A stretch of DNA of 64,000 nucleotides from Limnanthes douglasii subsp. nivea (Eukaryota; Streptophyta; Magnoliopsida; Brassicales; Limnanthaceae), in NCBI GenBank assembly GCA_036936605.1, contig JAUPFV010000003.1, forward strand, positions 102,619,278 to 102,683,277. Direction: 5' to 3'. Below the pieces are notes generated by a model. The model made no database searches. It was not told where the DNA came from and saw nothing but the letters and a program-made list of their open reading frames with translations. Position 1 is the first letter of the stretch. Every line of letters begins with the position of its first letter. The position numbers and the translations under genes are program-made. Shown in pieces: positions 47,676-61,378 of the stretch.

Positions 47676-48600
47676 TTATAAAAGATGTTGAAGGATCCTC
47701 CCTTGCTCGTCACAAAGGAAATAAGAACGTGGATTTATTTTTTCCATAACCATATAGAGACCCTCCCAATTTCGGGCCATCTTATTGAGGCACTTTTCCT
47801 TAGTATGGAGGAATACCTTCTTTAGAACTTTATCACCAACCTTGAAATCCCTCATTCTTACCTTAGAATCGTATCTACTCCTCATAAGAGTCTGATAATA
47901 AATCATGTTCAAATGAGCTCTAAATTTTTTTTCCTCAATCAAATCCAAATGTTCTCTTTTTGGTTCGTCATTCAGGTCTTCGGAATACTGCGCTACTCTA
48001 AAAGAAGGTAAGGTAGATTCTACAGGACTAACAACATTTATCCCAAACGTTAAGGCAAAAAGAGTTTATTTAGTAGCCTTTCTAAGAGTTGTTCGACAAG
48101 CCCATAACAACTCTTGATAAATCTTGGGCCATTTCCCTACAGCTTCTGTCAAATTCTTCTTTAAACCTTCTAAAATAGATGTATTTGTCACCTCTACCTG
48201 ACCATTTTCTTGGGGATGAAAAAGTGTAGAAAAATATTGTGTTATCCCTCTCGAAGCACAAAAAAATCCATTTATTTGTTGTTAAATTAAGGACCGTTAT
48301 CAGTGGTAATTGTTTGAGGTACCCCAAAGAGACAACAGATACTGTTTACAATTAATTTAATTACATCATTGGATTTTGTTCCAGACAATGGTTCAGCCTC
48401 TGCCCACTTCGTAAAATAGTCCACTGCCGCAATAATAATTTGACGTCTTCCAGAAGCCATTGGCAATGGTCCCACAAAGTCTATTCCCTATCTGTCAAAA
48501 GAAATGGACATGAGTGGAACTGCAGGTTTATGAACATATTTGGAAAATCGTTGATAAGTATCACAGGCTCGAACTAGATTCCTAACGGCGTTCATAATCG
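47676..48600 (-). pseudogene. Integrase of gypsy element 2, degraded
   Basis: Core: AAVDYFTKWAEAEPLSGTKS, then TITTDNGP followed by a stop and FNNK; the third acidic residue region is shifted (48082-48327). C-terminal part 47676-47948: DLIEEKKFRAHLNMIYYQTL, then KVGDKVLKK and NWEGLYMV, the chromodomain-free GPxxWxGPY-like end. Just beyond (47594-47645) is a stretch conserved with element 1 (cattaaaaccttcntgngcca). Confidence 0.8.
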
Positions 48601-48899
48601 AAGGCCAATAATACCCTGTAAGCAAAACTCGACGCGCAACGACTTGAACGCACAATGTGTTGAACCCTCTTTATCATGTAACTTTTACAGAATTTCATGT
48701 GACTCATGTTTCTCAAGTATCACAATAATGGCCTACTCAACAATTTTTGTATAAAACCTCATCTAACACAATATAGCCATATGCTTTACCTCTAACTTCT
48801 TAACTAGTTGCATATCTTGAGTCAGAGTTCCTTTTAATAGAAATTCAGAATATCAGTTCTCCAATCACTTCGAATTACATCTGGAGTGATGAAAACTTC

Positions 48900-50746
48900 T
48901 TCTGCATATTTACACTACTCTGAGCGGGTCAAAATCGAAGGACTCTCCTGTAATAAAATCCAAGGGTATTCTTCTGTGTATGCCACGGTTGCCAAAGAAT
49001 CACCAACTGTATTGTCTTCTCGACTGATATGCTCTACAATAACGTGATCGAACAGAAGAGTCAGATTTCGAAGCTCTTGAAGATATACAATTAAATGGTC
49101 TTTTTTAACCTTCGGAAATTCCAGCCACTTGATTTGCTACTAACTGGGAATCTATTTCTAAACGAGCTAAAGTTGCCCCAAAAATTCCCGTAAACCTTAA
49201 ACCAGCCAATGCAGCTTCATATTCAGCTTCATTGTTTGATGCATGAAAGGAAAATTTAATGGATTGAAACATTGTTTCCCCAGATAGAGCAATCCGCTGA
49301 ACTCAAGCACTACATCCTAAAATGCTAGAACCCCCATCAGTTCGAACTATCCACATCGAACCGATTGGCAAGACTTCTTTGTTCATTTCTTCGTCTGATA
49401 TACTTGAATGGAATTCAACAAGAAAAATTGTTAAGTTTTGGACCTTGATAGCCGTCCAAGGTGAAAAGATGATATCAAAATCTCCGAACTCAACTGACCA
49501 TTTGGTTATCCTCCCAAAAATATCATGGCGTTGTAAAACATTTTTCAGTGGAAATGAAGTTCGAACCTCAATAGTGTGAGCTTGAAAATATGGGCGTATT
49601 TCTTAGCAACCACTACTAAAGCCAGATCCAATTTTTCAAGATTCAAGTACCCTTTTTCTGATGCCACTAAACTCTTGCTGACATAATATACCGGCTTCAA
49701 AATTCCCAAATCATCACTTATCAACACAACACTTACTGTAAAATCCGATATTGCAATATACAAAGAAAGATGTTTTCCAATTTAAGGCTTGGACAGTCTT
49801 TTTGGTGAGGAAAATAATTGTTTAATGCTTTAAAAATCTGTTTCACATTCCAAGGTCCACTCAAATTATTTTAGTCTTCGTATCACTTTGAAGAAAGGGA
49901 AATATTTGTCAGAAAACCTTGAAATGAATCTATTAAGAGCAGTTAATCTTCCTCTTAATATTTACACTTCTTTGATAGCTTGAGGTGATGTCATTAATAC
50001 TAAAGCCTTTAGTTGTTCTGGGTCAGCTTATATTCCCTTTTCATTACTAATATAATCCAAGAAGTTTCCTGATCAAACTCCAAATGTACACTTCTCAAGA
50101 TTTAACTTCAGTCTAATAGCCCTTAAATTCAAAAAATTATCCTCTAAATCTTCCAAATGGTCATCATATGCTAAGCTCTTGACCAACATGCCATCAATAT
50201 ACCTCCATATTGTTGCCGATCGGAGAAGCGAAGGTTTTATTCATTAATCTCTGATATGTTGCTCCAACATTTTTTGACCCAAAGGGCATAACCCTATAAA
50301 AATGAAAGCCTCAATCTGTGATATAGGTGGTACTCTCTTGATCCTTTGAATACATTTAAATTTTATTATACCCTGCCAAGGCATCCATAAAAGAAAATAT
50401 TATTTTCAGTAATGGAATCAATCAATTGGTTTATCCGAGGAACGAGGAATGGATCTTTAGGACAAGCTCGATTCAGATTTGTGAAGTCGGCGCACATTCA
50501 CCATTTCCCATTCTTCTTTTTAACCACCACTGGGTTTTCCGTCCATAAAGGATATTGTGACTCCCTTATATGTCCGACCCTTGATAAACGATCCACCTCA
50601 GCAACGATAGCTTCTGCTTTCTCAAAAGAAAAAGCACATCTTTTTTGTATAACACGTTTGACCTTCAGATTAATTTCTAGGCTACGGCATATCACTCCAA
50701 CTGGAACTCCTACCACATCTTCTGTTTTCCAAGCGAAAATATGCAA
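48900..50746 (-). pseudogene. Reverse transcriptase and RNase H regions of gypsy element 2
   Basis: RT start 50498-50746: FAWKTEDVVGVPVGVICRSL, KRCAFSFEKAEAIVAEVDRL and VVVKKKNGKW, then CADFTNLNRACPKDPF. The active site near 50190 reads YIDG where YVDD is expected. RNase H 49545-49763: AISDFTVSVVLI, KPVYYVSKSLV and LEKLDLALVVVAKK. The second RNase H-like region is at about 48960-49330 (NNEAEYEAAL-type sequence around 49220). Multiple stops and frameshifts. Confidence 0.85.
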
Positions 50747-50987
50747 ATTGTGAAATAAAAAATCAACAACTATTGACGTAAAGTTGAGGTCAGTAAGGTT
50801 CCTACTCGATGTACTTTACTATTATGAAAAACATATTCCTCTATATTTTCACTTACTGTTAAAGAACTTGGGGTTTCTCTCTGATCATCAACCCCTTCCT
50901 CAAGATCCAAGGTCAACCCCCTGATTGTTATTCAGCCATTTTATCATCACTGTTTGGCCCTCAAATTTGAAGAGCTATGGTATAATA

Positions 50988-51948
50988 CTATTTAGTAACC
51001 TTCTTATCACTTTGGATGACCCCCACACGATCTCTGATGACATAATTTAAGAATTGGTGGACTGTTGATACAAGTGCATACATCCTTGAAAGCCAAGATC
51101 TCCAGAAAATAGCATTGTAGCTTGTTGGAAAATCCACAACCATGAACAACACCTTGACCTTTTTTCTGAAAGGTCCCTTTCCCAATCTCACCTCTCCCTC
51201 AAACTCCCCAATTACTTGTATCGTTACTCCTGTAAAACCAATGATAGTACATTTTGATTGGGAAATCTAAGGAGGATTACGTATTCTATCATAAGTTGTC
51301 TTGAAAGGAACGTTTGTAGAGCTCCTTGTATCCATCAGCACGCGTCGGATTTCAACACCAGATACCTCTAATCCAATAACCACCGCGTCTTTATGAGGAC
51401 CTACGGTGTCTCTCAGATCATCATTATCAAAACGAATAAAATGAACATCTCTTTTTCCATACAGATGAGTAGACATCCTTCCTTTATCTGAGTCGCTAAG
51501 CTTAGTACGTGCCTTTTCTAGAACTGACAGTATTACCGGTCATAGTGTCTCCTCAAAGAATTACCGAGGGCTCAAAATATTTGCATAGACTTTGAACTCG
51601 GCTTTGTTTCACTGGCTCATCCACTGCCATCAAAATCAATCGATTCAGATTTGTATCTAAATATTTTGATGCAATATTGAAATCATCAATCTTGGAATCA
51701 ATAATCATTAAATTGTCTGCTTGTGAATTTGAATTTCCTGCCTATGAAGTCGATGTTATAGGAGCCTTTAAAGAATTATTTACCCTTTCACATACCATAA
51801 ACTTTCCATTCTCAATTGGGGTATGTACCTCATTCTTCAAAGCAATGCAGTCTGTAGTATCATCTCTGATGTCATTATGATACTTACAAAACCTGTTATT
51901 TCGTTCTTCCCTTAGCCTATTTATCGGAGTCGGGTTCTTGAAAATCAC
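50988..51948 (-). pseudogene. Protease region of gypsy element 2
   Basis: 51742-51948 reads FCKYHNDIRDDTTDCIALKNEV, a zinc-finger-like C-x2-H...C motif, split here as FCKYHNDIR and DCIALKNEV. 51267-51476 holds LMDTRSSTNVPF (family D-T/S-G-S/A; the Gly is Arg here). 50988-51191 holds MVVDFPTSYNAIFWRSWLSRM. Element 1 keeps DTG, so together they show the ancestral site. Confidence 0.8.
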
Positions 51949-51949
51949 A

Positions 51950-53390
51950 TATCATTTTATTTTTTCATAGATTGTAGCAACATTTTTAGTTAAATTGGCA
52001 TATTACTCTGGCCTTACCCACTGATTGGGCCTCGATGTATAAAACTGATACCCTGTTGCTTGAGTTGAATACCCTCTAGTTCGAAGAGGTAAGTTATTGT
52101 TGTTCCTCAGACGCGTTTTGGGCTAAATTCGAAGACTGCCCTTGATTGTTTGGCACATGCCTTGAGCTCTTTTGACTATTCCTAACCACTCCTCAAACTC
52201 TAGTCGATTCTTCTACCTTGATTTGATCTTCTACTTGAGCCATCAGCGCTCCAAAATTCAAATATCTTTGTTTCGTTGTTTCATTCGCTAGATCTCTTCG
52301 TAACAACCCTTATCTAAATGCTGCCATTGATACCAATTTCTCACAATTGTCCAAACCAACTTTCGTTAATATAAATCGCTTAATGTAGTCCTTCAGCTTT
52401 TCTTCTACCGTTTATTTACATTGTATAATTGTATCTCCATTTGCCCGCATCTTTTTACTTCCCACAAATTATTTTCGGAAAACTGTGTAAGAATCTATGA
52501 AATTGGAAATGGATACCTTCAGAATCTTGTTGTACCACTTCAAAGTCGTTCCTTTGAATGTTCGGGAGAAAGCTTTGTAGACCAGCCTATCATCGTCATC
52601 GAAATTCATCATGTAATTTTTAAACTGTTCGATATGGTCATTGGGGTCTTGCATCCCATCGAATTTTTCAACCTTCAAGATATTAAACCGCTTCGAAATA
52701 AAGATAGACCTTATTTTCGTTTTCAGAGGAGAATATCTCCAATCAACTCCTTGAACATATTCGTTATCATTCCCCTTTCCCATGACAACATATAAATCCG
52801 ATCGTCCATCACATTGTACTGATTCTAAGTGTTCCATTCACACCATTCAACTTCCCTCAATCATCGTGGTATACTTTGCTTCCTAGCTTTGTACTCTTTC
52901 GTGATTTTTGAGGTCGATCTTTTTCTTCTTTCGAAGATTCTCGATACCTCTTAAACTCAGATCCTGAACTTTCTATTTCTTCGTCACTGGATACAACATG
53001 CATCAGTTTGTATTTTGTATATTTTCGTGAAGTGTGACACTCTTAAAATAATTCAAAATGAGATTTTTTCTGCTTACTTTGAACTTGGCGAGCTGTGCAA
53101 GATCGATCAGACTGATTGTCAGCGTCATTCTTGCAATCCATCTGCTCACCTCTGATTTTAACCTAGCTGATTGAATATCTTGTTCTCTCTGGCCGTACTT
53201 CTCATTCAAAGTTGTAATTTTATCCACTAGTTGATTCGTTTGTATTTCAATGTTTGATTGAGTTTATCGAGCCGGAACAGACTCATCTTGTTCATCATCC
53301 CCTCATTGCAAGTCATGCTTTAACGTTTCGACAACTGCTCAAACTAGTGGATCACTTTCGTTTCTTGAATTTAATGTTGATTAAAACAAC
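51950..53390 (-). pseudogene. gag of gypsy element 2
   Basis: 52469-52837 is the Retrotrans_gag core (KFDGMQDPNDHIEQFKNYM, FSRTFKGTTLKWYNKI). 53003-53227 is an N-terminal helical piece (LNEKYGQREQDIQSARLKS). Downstream of 52469 the frame continues with stops (FVGSKKMRANGDTII, FGALMAQVEDQIK). Copies lie in the next two tandem units. Confidence 0.8.
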
Positions 53391-53444
53391 TTTCAAATAT
53401 TGAACAAGAACAAGGAAAATAAATTAAAATTCTAGGTACCACTT

Positions 53445-53763
53445 TGATGAGGATTTTATATGGTCCGTAGAGTAGAATAAAGCAAAGTAGAGAAGTTGAT
53501 AGATGTAGAGAGAAGTAGTTTCTAGAGAGAGAAAGTCAAGAAGTGAAAGTAGTTTAATCTCAAAAGTTAGAGTCCTTTCTTAGTTCAACCCTAGCCATTA
53601 TACATAAACGCATAATGGAAACGGTTACACAAAAGGTCTAATTGCATATTACTCCCTCATTAATACATAAAACTCTAATCTATCATATAATCATACACTT
53701 TATCATATAAGGTTTTATTCATTTATACTTTGATTCCTAAAATTTTATTTCCTTATCAACCCA
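53445..53763 (-). repeat. 5' LTR of gypsy element 2
   Basis: On its own strand it starts TGGGTTGATAAGG and ends CCTCATCA, then AAG and the PBS. It shares short stretches with the element 1 LTR in the same order (tgatgag/tgatgat, gagagaaa, ccttatcaa/ctattatcaa). About 319 bp. Copies at 56514-56832 and 59586-59904. Confidence 0.75.
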
Positions 53764-55012
53764 TATATACACAAAATAAAACTCTGTTGCATATTGGCTA
53801 GTAAAGTGGATACACAAATGTAAATTCAAGCAATACTTAACCTACGTTATAATTCCTAATTAGCTATGAGCTATTGCGCTTTGAGACAACTTATAAGTTG
53901 AATTTTTTTAAAAACTTAACTAAGAATTTATGACATATTCTTATCCTTTCCTAAATTGAGTTTATATCATTTACTTCTCGACACTCTACAAAAATATCAT
54001 CTCAAATTATATCAAATTGTTTACACTGTTACTAATAATATTTTCAACAAGTACTACTACCTGACAAAAAACCTTGCAGGTCTCTCAATGTAAGACATGG
54101 TTTTGTTCTACCACCCTTTAAGGCTTATTGAAAGCTAGAATGAAATCGAAGATGTTCGTCCTATCTCTAAATATGAATTTCGAAGCATAAATTGATTTCA
54201 GTTCTCTGAAAACATTGGAGCCTAAGTAATGAAAGAAGATATAAAGCTTACCTATAGTCTTGGAGCTTCATTTATGGTCTTTTGGATTGATTTAAAACAA
54301 GATGAAGCAATTAATAGATTGTTGCAAATTTATTAGAGTAATAATTTTGTTCAATAAATCTAGAATTTTATAATATACAATTTAAGATTATTAATTAATC
54401 CAATAAAAAATTTATAGTTTAAGTTTAGGTTTTTTATTTTAAAAGTTATGAGAGAAAATTAAAGAAATATATATATATATATAAAATAACCCCCGATATA
54501 AATTTATAACTCATATATTTGTTATGTGATCCGAAATAAATAAATCTTCTAAAAAAAATCCTCAAAAAATAAAAATCAATATATTTTGATTAAATATATA
54601 TATATATATGATTTTTTTATATTTCATAAATTAGATTATTTTTTAAAAATAATTTAAGAAAATAGTTATTTTAAATTTAAGATAGTTATAGATATAACCA
54701 CCCACTAATTAAATATCACTATTAAAATTAAAATATGTGTTTATATTATCGGTAAATAAACAAATTTTTTTATAGATAACAAATAGATCTACCGTCAATT
54801 GAAATATAGAAAAACTAAAAAAAAATGCCATCAAATTTTGATATGATATGAAAAATCTAAAAAGTAGGATCTTAGAGAGAGATTGTATCGTAAGAGCATC
54901 CCCAACCGATACTCTATTTTTTAGGTAAATATAGATAGTATTTAAGTAATGTAAATTTAAATATTATCTTTTTCTTCCGATTGATAAGGTATATATAAAT
55001 TAAATAAATTAA

Positions 55013-58000
55013 ATCACATATCATTTTATTTTTTCATAGATTGTAGCAACATTTTTAGTTAAATTGGCATATTACTCTGGCCTTACCCACTGATTGGGCC
55101 TCGATGTATAAAACTGATACCCTGTTGCTTGAGTTGAATACCCTCTAGTTCGAAGAGGTAAGTTATTGTTGTTCCTCAGACGCGTTTTGGGCTAAATTCG
55201 AAGACTGCCCTTGATTGTTTGGCACATGCCTTGAGCTCTTTTGACTATTCCTAACCACTCCTCAAACTCTAGTCGATTCTTCTACCTTGATTTGATCTTC
55301 TACTTGAGCCATCAGCGCTCCAAAATTCAAATATCTTTGTTTCGTTGTTTCATTCGCTAGATCTCTTCGTAACAACCCTTATCTAAATGCTGCCATTGAT
55401 ACCAATTTCTCACAATTGTCCAAACCAACTTTCGTTAATATAAATCGCTTAATGTAGTCCTTCAGCTTTTCTTCTACCGTTTATTTACATTGTATAATTG
55501 TATCTCCATTTGCCCGCATCTTTTTACTTCCCACAAATTATTTTCGGAAAACTGTGTAAGAATCTATGAAATTGGAAATGGATACCTTCAGAATCTTGTT
55601 GTACCACTTCAAAGTCGTTCCTTTGAATGTTCGGGAGAAAGCTTTGTAGACCAGCCTATCATCGTCATCGAAATTCATCATGTAATTTTTAAACTGTTCG
55701 ATATGGTCATTGGGGTCTTGCATCCCATCGAATTTTTCAACCTTCAAGATATTAAACCGCTTCGAAATAAAGATAGACCTTATTTTCGTTTTCAGAGGAG
55801 AATATCTCCAATCAACTCCTTGAACATATTCGTTATCATTCCCCTTTCCCATGACAACATATAAATCCGATCGTCCATCACATTGTACTGATTCTAAGTG
55901 TTCCATTCACACCATTCAACTTCCCTCAATCATCGTGGTATACTTTGCTTCCTAGCTTTGTACTCTTTCGTGATTTTTGAGGTCGATCTTTTTCTTCTTT
56001 CGAAGATTCTCGATACCTCTTAAACTCAGATCCTGAACTTTCTATTTCTTCGTCACTGGATACAACATGCATCAGTTTGTATTTTGTATATTTTCGTGAA
56101 GTGTGACACTCTTAAAATAATTCAAAATGAGATTTTTTCTGCTTACTTTGAACTTGGCGAGCTGTGCAAGATCGATCAGACTGATTGTCAGCGTCATTCT
56201 TGCAATCCATCTGCTCACCTCTGATTTTAACCTAGCTGATTGAATATCTTGTTCTCTCTGGCCGTACTTCTCATTCAAAGTTGTAATTTTATCCACTAGT
56301 TGATTCGTTTGTATTTCAATGTTTGATTGAGTTTATCGAGCCGGAACAGACTCATCTTGTTCATCATCCCCTCATTGCAAGTCATGCTTTAACGTTTCGA
56401 CAACTGCTCAAACTAGTGGATCACTTTCGTTTCTTGAATTTAATGTTGATTAAAACAACTTTCAAATATTGAACAAGAACAAGGAAAATAAATTAAAATT
56501 CTAGGTACCACTTTGATGAGGATTTTATATGGTCCGTAGAGTAGAATAAAGCAAAGTAGAGAAGTTGATAGATGTAGAGAGAAGTAGTTTCTAGAGAGAG
56601 AAAGTCAAGAAGTGAAAGTAGTTTAATCTCAAAAGTTAGAGTCCTTTCTTAGTTCAACCCTAGCCATTATACATAAACGCATAATGGAAACGGTTACACA
56701 AAAGGTCTAATTGCATATTACTCCCTCATTAATACATAAAACTCTAATCTATCATATAATCATACACTTTATCATATAAGGTTTTATTCATTTATACTTT
56801 GATTCCTAAAATTTTATTTCCTTATCAACCCATATATACACAAAATAAAACTCTGTTGCATATTGGCTAGTAAAGTGGATACACAAATGTAAATTCAAGC
56901 AATACTTAACCTACGTTATAATTCCTAATTAGCTATGAGCTATTGCGCTTTGAGACAACTTATAAGTTGAATTTTTTTAAAAACTTAACTAAGAATTTAT
57001 GACATATTCTTATCCTTTCCTAAATTGAGTTTATATCATTTACTTCTCGACACTCTACAAAAATATCATCTCAAATTATATCAAATTGTTTACACTGTTA
57101 CTAATAATATTTTCAACAAGTACTACTACCTGACAAAAAACCTTGCAGGTCTCTCAATGTAAGACATGGTTTTGTTCTACCACCCTTTAAGGCTTATTGA
57201 AAGCTAGAATGAAATCGAAGATGTTCGTCCTATCTCTAAATATGAATTTCGAAGCATAAATTGATTTCAGTTCTCTGAAAACATTGGAGCCTAAGTAATG
57301 AAAGAAGATATAAAGCTTACCTATAGTCTTGGAGCTTCATTTATGGTCTTTTGGATTGATTTAAAACAAGATGAAGCAATTAATAGATTGTTGCAAATTT
57401 ATTAGAGTAATAATTTTGTTCAATAAATCTAGAATTTTATAATATACAATTTAAGATTATTAATTAATCCAATAAAAAATTTATAGTTTAAGTTTAGGTT
57501 TTTTATTTTAAAAGTTATGAGAGAAAATTAAAGAAATATATATATATATATATATAAAATAACCCCCGATATAAATTTATAACTCATATATTTGTTATGT
57601 GATCCGAAATAAATAAATCTTCTAAAAAAAAATCCTCAAAAAATAAAAATCAATATATTTTGATTAAATATATATATATATGATTTTTTTATATTTCATA
57701 AATTAGATTATTTTTTAAAAATAATTTAAGAAAATAGTTATTTTAAATTTAAGATAGTTATAGATATAACCACCCACTAATTAAATATCACTATTAAAAT
57801 TAAAATATGTGTTTATATTATCGGTAAATAAACAAATTTTTTTATAGATAACAAATAGATCTACCGTCAATTGAAATATAGAAAAACTAAAAAAAAATGC
57901 CATCAAATTTTGATATGATATGAAAAATCTAAAAAGTAGGATCTTAGAGAGAGATTGTATCGTAAGAGCATCCCCAACCGATACTCTATTTTTTAGGTAA

Positions 58001-58084
58001 ATATAGATAGTATTTAAGTAATGTAAATTTAAATATTATCTTTTTCTTCCGATTGATAAGGTATATATAAATTAAATAAATTTT
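55013..58084. repeat. Tandem unit 2 of 3 (3072 bp)
   Basis: Differs from unit 1, as far as I could see, only in TA- and A-run lengths (for example around 57540 and 57627). It contains a copy of the gag core (55538-55906), the LTR 56514-56832 and the MITE left half from 57966. Confidence 0.95.
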
Positions 58085-61000
58085 ATCACATATCATTTTA
58101 TTTTTTCATAGATTGTAGCAACATTTTTAGTTAAATTGGCATATTACTCTGGCCTTACCCACTGATTGGGCCTCGATGTATAAAACTGATACCCTGTTGC
58201 TTGAGTTGAATACCCTCTAGTTCGAAGAGGTAAGTTATTGTTGTTCCTCAGACGCGTTTTGGGCTAAATTCGAAGACTGCCCTTGATTGTTTGGCACATG
58301 CCTTGAGCTCTTTTGACTATTCCTAACCACTCCTCAAACTCTAGTCGATTCTTCTACCTTGATTTGATCTTCTACTTGAGCCATCAGCGCTCCAAAATTC
58401 AAATATCTTTGTTTCGTTGTTTCATTCGCTAGATATCTTCGTAACAACCCTTATCTAAATGCTGCCATTGATACCAATTTCTCACAATTGTCCAAACCAA
58501 CTTTCGTTAATATAAATCGCTTAATGTAGTCCTTCAGCTTTTCTTCTACCGTTTATTTACATTGTATAATTGTATCTCCATTTGCCCGCATCTTTTTACT
58601 TCCCACAAATTATTTTCGGAAAACTGTGTAAGAATCTATGAAATTGGAAATGGATACCTTCAGAATCTTGTTGTACCACTTCAAAGTCGTTCCTTTGAAT
58701 GTTCGGGAGAAAGCTTTGTAGACCAGCCTATCATCGTCATCGAAATTCATCATGTAATTTTTAAACTGTTCGATATGGTCATTGGGGTCTTGCATCCCAT
58801 CGAATTTTTCAACCTTCAAGATATTAAACCGCTTCGAAATAAAGATAGACCTTATTTTCGTTTTCAGAGGAGAATATCTCCAATCAACTCCTTGAACATA
58901 TTCGTTATCATTCCCCTTTCCCATGACAACATATAAATCCGATCGTCCATCACATTGTACTGATTCTAAGTGTTCCATTCACACCATTCAACTTCCCTCA
59001 ATCATCGTGGTATACTTTGCTTCCTAGCTTTGTACTCTTTCGTGATTTTTGAGGTCGATCTTTTTCTTCTTTCGAAGATTCTCGATACCTCTTAAACTCA
59101 GATCCTGAACTTTCTATTTCTTCGTCACTGGATACAACATACATCAGTTTGTATTTTGTATATTTTCGTGAAGTGTGACACTCTTAAAATAATTCAAAAT
59201 GAGATTTTTTCTGCTTACTTTGAACTTGGCGAGCTGTGCAAGATCGATCAGACTGATTGTCAGCGTCATTCTTGCAATCCATCTGCTCACCTCTGATTTT
59301 AACCTAGCTGATTGAATATCTTGTTCTCTCTGGCCGTACTTCTCATTCAAAGTTGTAATTTTATCCACTAGTTGATTCGTTTGTATTTCAATGTTTGATT
59401 GAGTTTATCGAGCCGGAACAGACTCATCTTGTTCATCATCCCCTCATTGCAAGTCATGCTTTAACGTTTCGACAACTGCTCAAACTAGTGGATCACTTTC
59501 GTTTCTTGAATTTAATGTTGATTAAAACAACTTTCAAATATTGAACAAGAACAAGGAAAATAAATTAAAATTCTAGGTACCACTTTGATGAGGATTTTAT
59601 ATGGTCCGTAGAGTAGAATAAAGCAAAGTAGAGAAGTTGATAGATGTAGAGAGTAGTAGTTTCTAGAGAGAGAAAGTCAAGAAGTGAAAGTAGTTTAATC
59701 TCAAAAGTTAGAGTCCTTTCTTAGTTCAACCCTAGCCATTATACATAAACGCATAATGGAAACGGTTACACAAAAGGTCTAATTGCATATTACTCCCTCA
59801 TTAATACATAAAACTCTAATCTATCATATAATCATACACTTTATCATATAAGGTTTTATTCATTTATACTTTGATTCCTAAAATTTTATTTCCTTATCAA
59901 CCCATATATACACAAAATAAAACTCTGTTGCATATTGGCTAGTAAAGTGGATACACAAATGTAAATTCAAGCAATACTTAACCTACGTTATAATTCCTAA
60001 TTAGCTATGAGCTATTGCGCTTTGAGACAACTTATAAGTTGATTTTTTTTAAAAACATAACTAAGAATTTATGACATATTCTTATCCTTTCCTAAATTGA
60101 GTTTATATCATTTACTTCTCGACACTCTACAAAAATATCATCTCAAATTATATCAAATTGTTTACACTGTTACTAATAATATTTTCAACAAGTACTACTA
60201 CCTGACAAAAAACTTTGTAGGTCTCTCAATGTAAGACATGGTTTTGTTCTACCACCCTTTAAGGCTTATTGAAAGCTAGAATGAAATCGAAGATGTTCGT
60301 CCTATCTCTAAATATGAATTTCGAAGCATAAATTGATTTCAGTTCTCTGAAAACATTGGAGCCTAAGTAATGAAAGAAGATATAAAGCTTACCTATAGTC
60401 TTGGAGCTTCATTTATGGTCTTTTGGATTGATTTAAAACAAGATGAAGCAATTAATAGATTGTTGCAAATTTATTAGAGTAATAATTTTGTTCAATAAAT
60501 CTAGAATTTTATAATATACAATTTAAGATTATTAATTAATCCAATAAAAAATTTATAGTTTAAGTTTAGGTTTTTTATTTTAAAAGTTATGAGAGAAAAT
60601 TAAAGAAATATATATATATATATATAAAATAACCCCCGATATAAATTTATAACTCATATATTTGTTATGTGATCCGAAATAAATAAATCTTCTAAAAAAA
60701 AATCCTCAAAAAATAAAAATCAATATATTTTGATTATATATATATATATATATATATATATGATTTTTTTATATTTCATAAATTAGATTATTTTTTAAAA
60801 ATAATTTAAGAAAATAGTTATTTTAAATTTAAGATAGTTATAGATATAACCACCAACTAATTAAATATCACTATTAAAATTAAAATATGTGTTTATATTA
60901 TCGGTAAATAAACAAATTTTTTTTATAGATAACAAATAGATCTACCGTCAATTGAAATATAGAAAAACTAAAAAAAAATGCCATCAAATTTTGATATGAT

Positions 61001-61164
61001 ATGAAAAATCTAAAAAGTAGGATCTTAGAGAGAGATTGTATCGTAAGAGCATCCCCAACCGATACTCTATTTTTTAGGTAAATATAGATAGTATTTAAGT
61101 AATGTAAATTTAAATATTATCTTTTTCTTCCGATTGATAAGGTATATATAAATTAAATAAATTT
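58085..61164. repeat. Tandem unit 3 of 3 (about 3080 bp)
   Basis: Contains gag core 58610-58978, LTR 59586-59904 and the complete MITE flank. It carries substitutions absent from units 1 and 2 (for example agatatcttcg at 58434, gagtagtag near 59653, actttgtagg near 60213 and caccaacta near 60854). It is the oldest split, and its right end is continuous with the MED9 promoter. Confidence 0.95.
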
Positions 61165-61378
61165 AAGTAATGTAAATTTTAATATAGATAGTATTTCTTC
61201 CGATTGATAAGGTATATATAAATTTAAATAAATTTTTGATAGCTACTACAAATATAGCTACCATAATTTAAACTAATAAATATAGATAATCTTTTAGCCC
61301 ATCTGTTGGAAAGAAAAAAATCATATATAAATTATATATTACTTTAAACTGTGAATTAGCGCATCGGTTGGAATGCTC
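61047..61378. mobile_element. Tourist/Harbinger-like MITE
   Basis: Inverted ends: GAGCATCCCCAACCGAT on the left and, as reverse complement, GAGCATTCCAACCGAT on the right. A TAA direct repeat flanks it (61044-61046 and 61379-61381), which fits the 3-bp target of PIF/Harbinger elements. An internal stretch (aagtaatgtaaatttaa ... ataaggtatatataaatt) is partly duplicated in tandem. Truncated left halves occur at 54894-55012 and 57966-58084. Confidence 0.75.

Larger units (their letters stand above)
44800..53763 (-). mobile_element. Ty3/gypsy element 2 (Tat-type, antisense ORF, no visible 3' LTR)
   Basis: Same layout as element 1, on the same strand: 5' LTR 53445-53763, PBS-like TGGTACCTAGAATT three bases inside it, gag, protease, RT, RNase H, second RNase H, integrase, tandem repeats and aORF. 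At its 3' side it meets the LINE fragment near 44760-44800 without an LTR. The gag-LTR end is amplified three times (51944-61164). All frames broken. Confidence 0.85.
51944..55012. repeat. Tandem unit 1 of 3 (3069 bp)
   Basis: Runs from atcacatatcattttat (in gag) through LTR, flank and the left half of a MITE. Its left end is continuous with gypsy element 2. The flank 53764-54893 is AT-rich and holds no gene. Confidence 0.95.

Noticed and set aside
52421..52795. 124-residue + strand frame, repeated at 55490 and 58562
   Set aside because: It lies opposite to the gag core, which carries clear Retrotrans_gag motifs; triplicate presence only reflects the tandem units.
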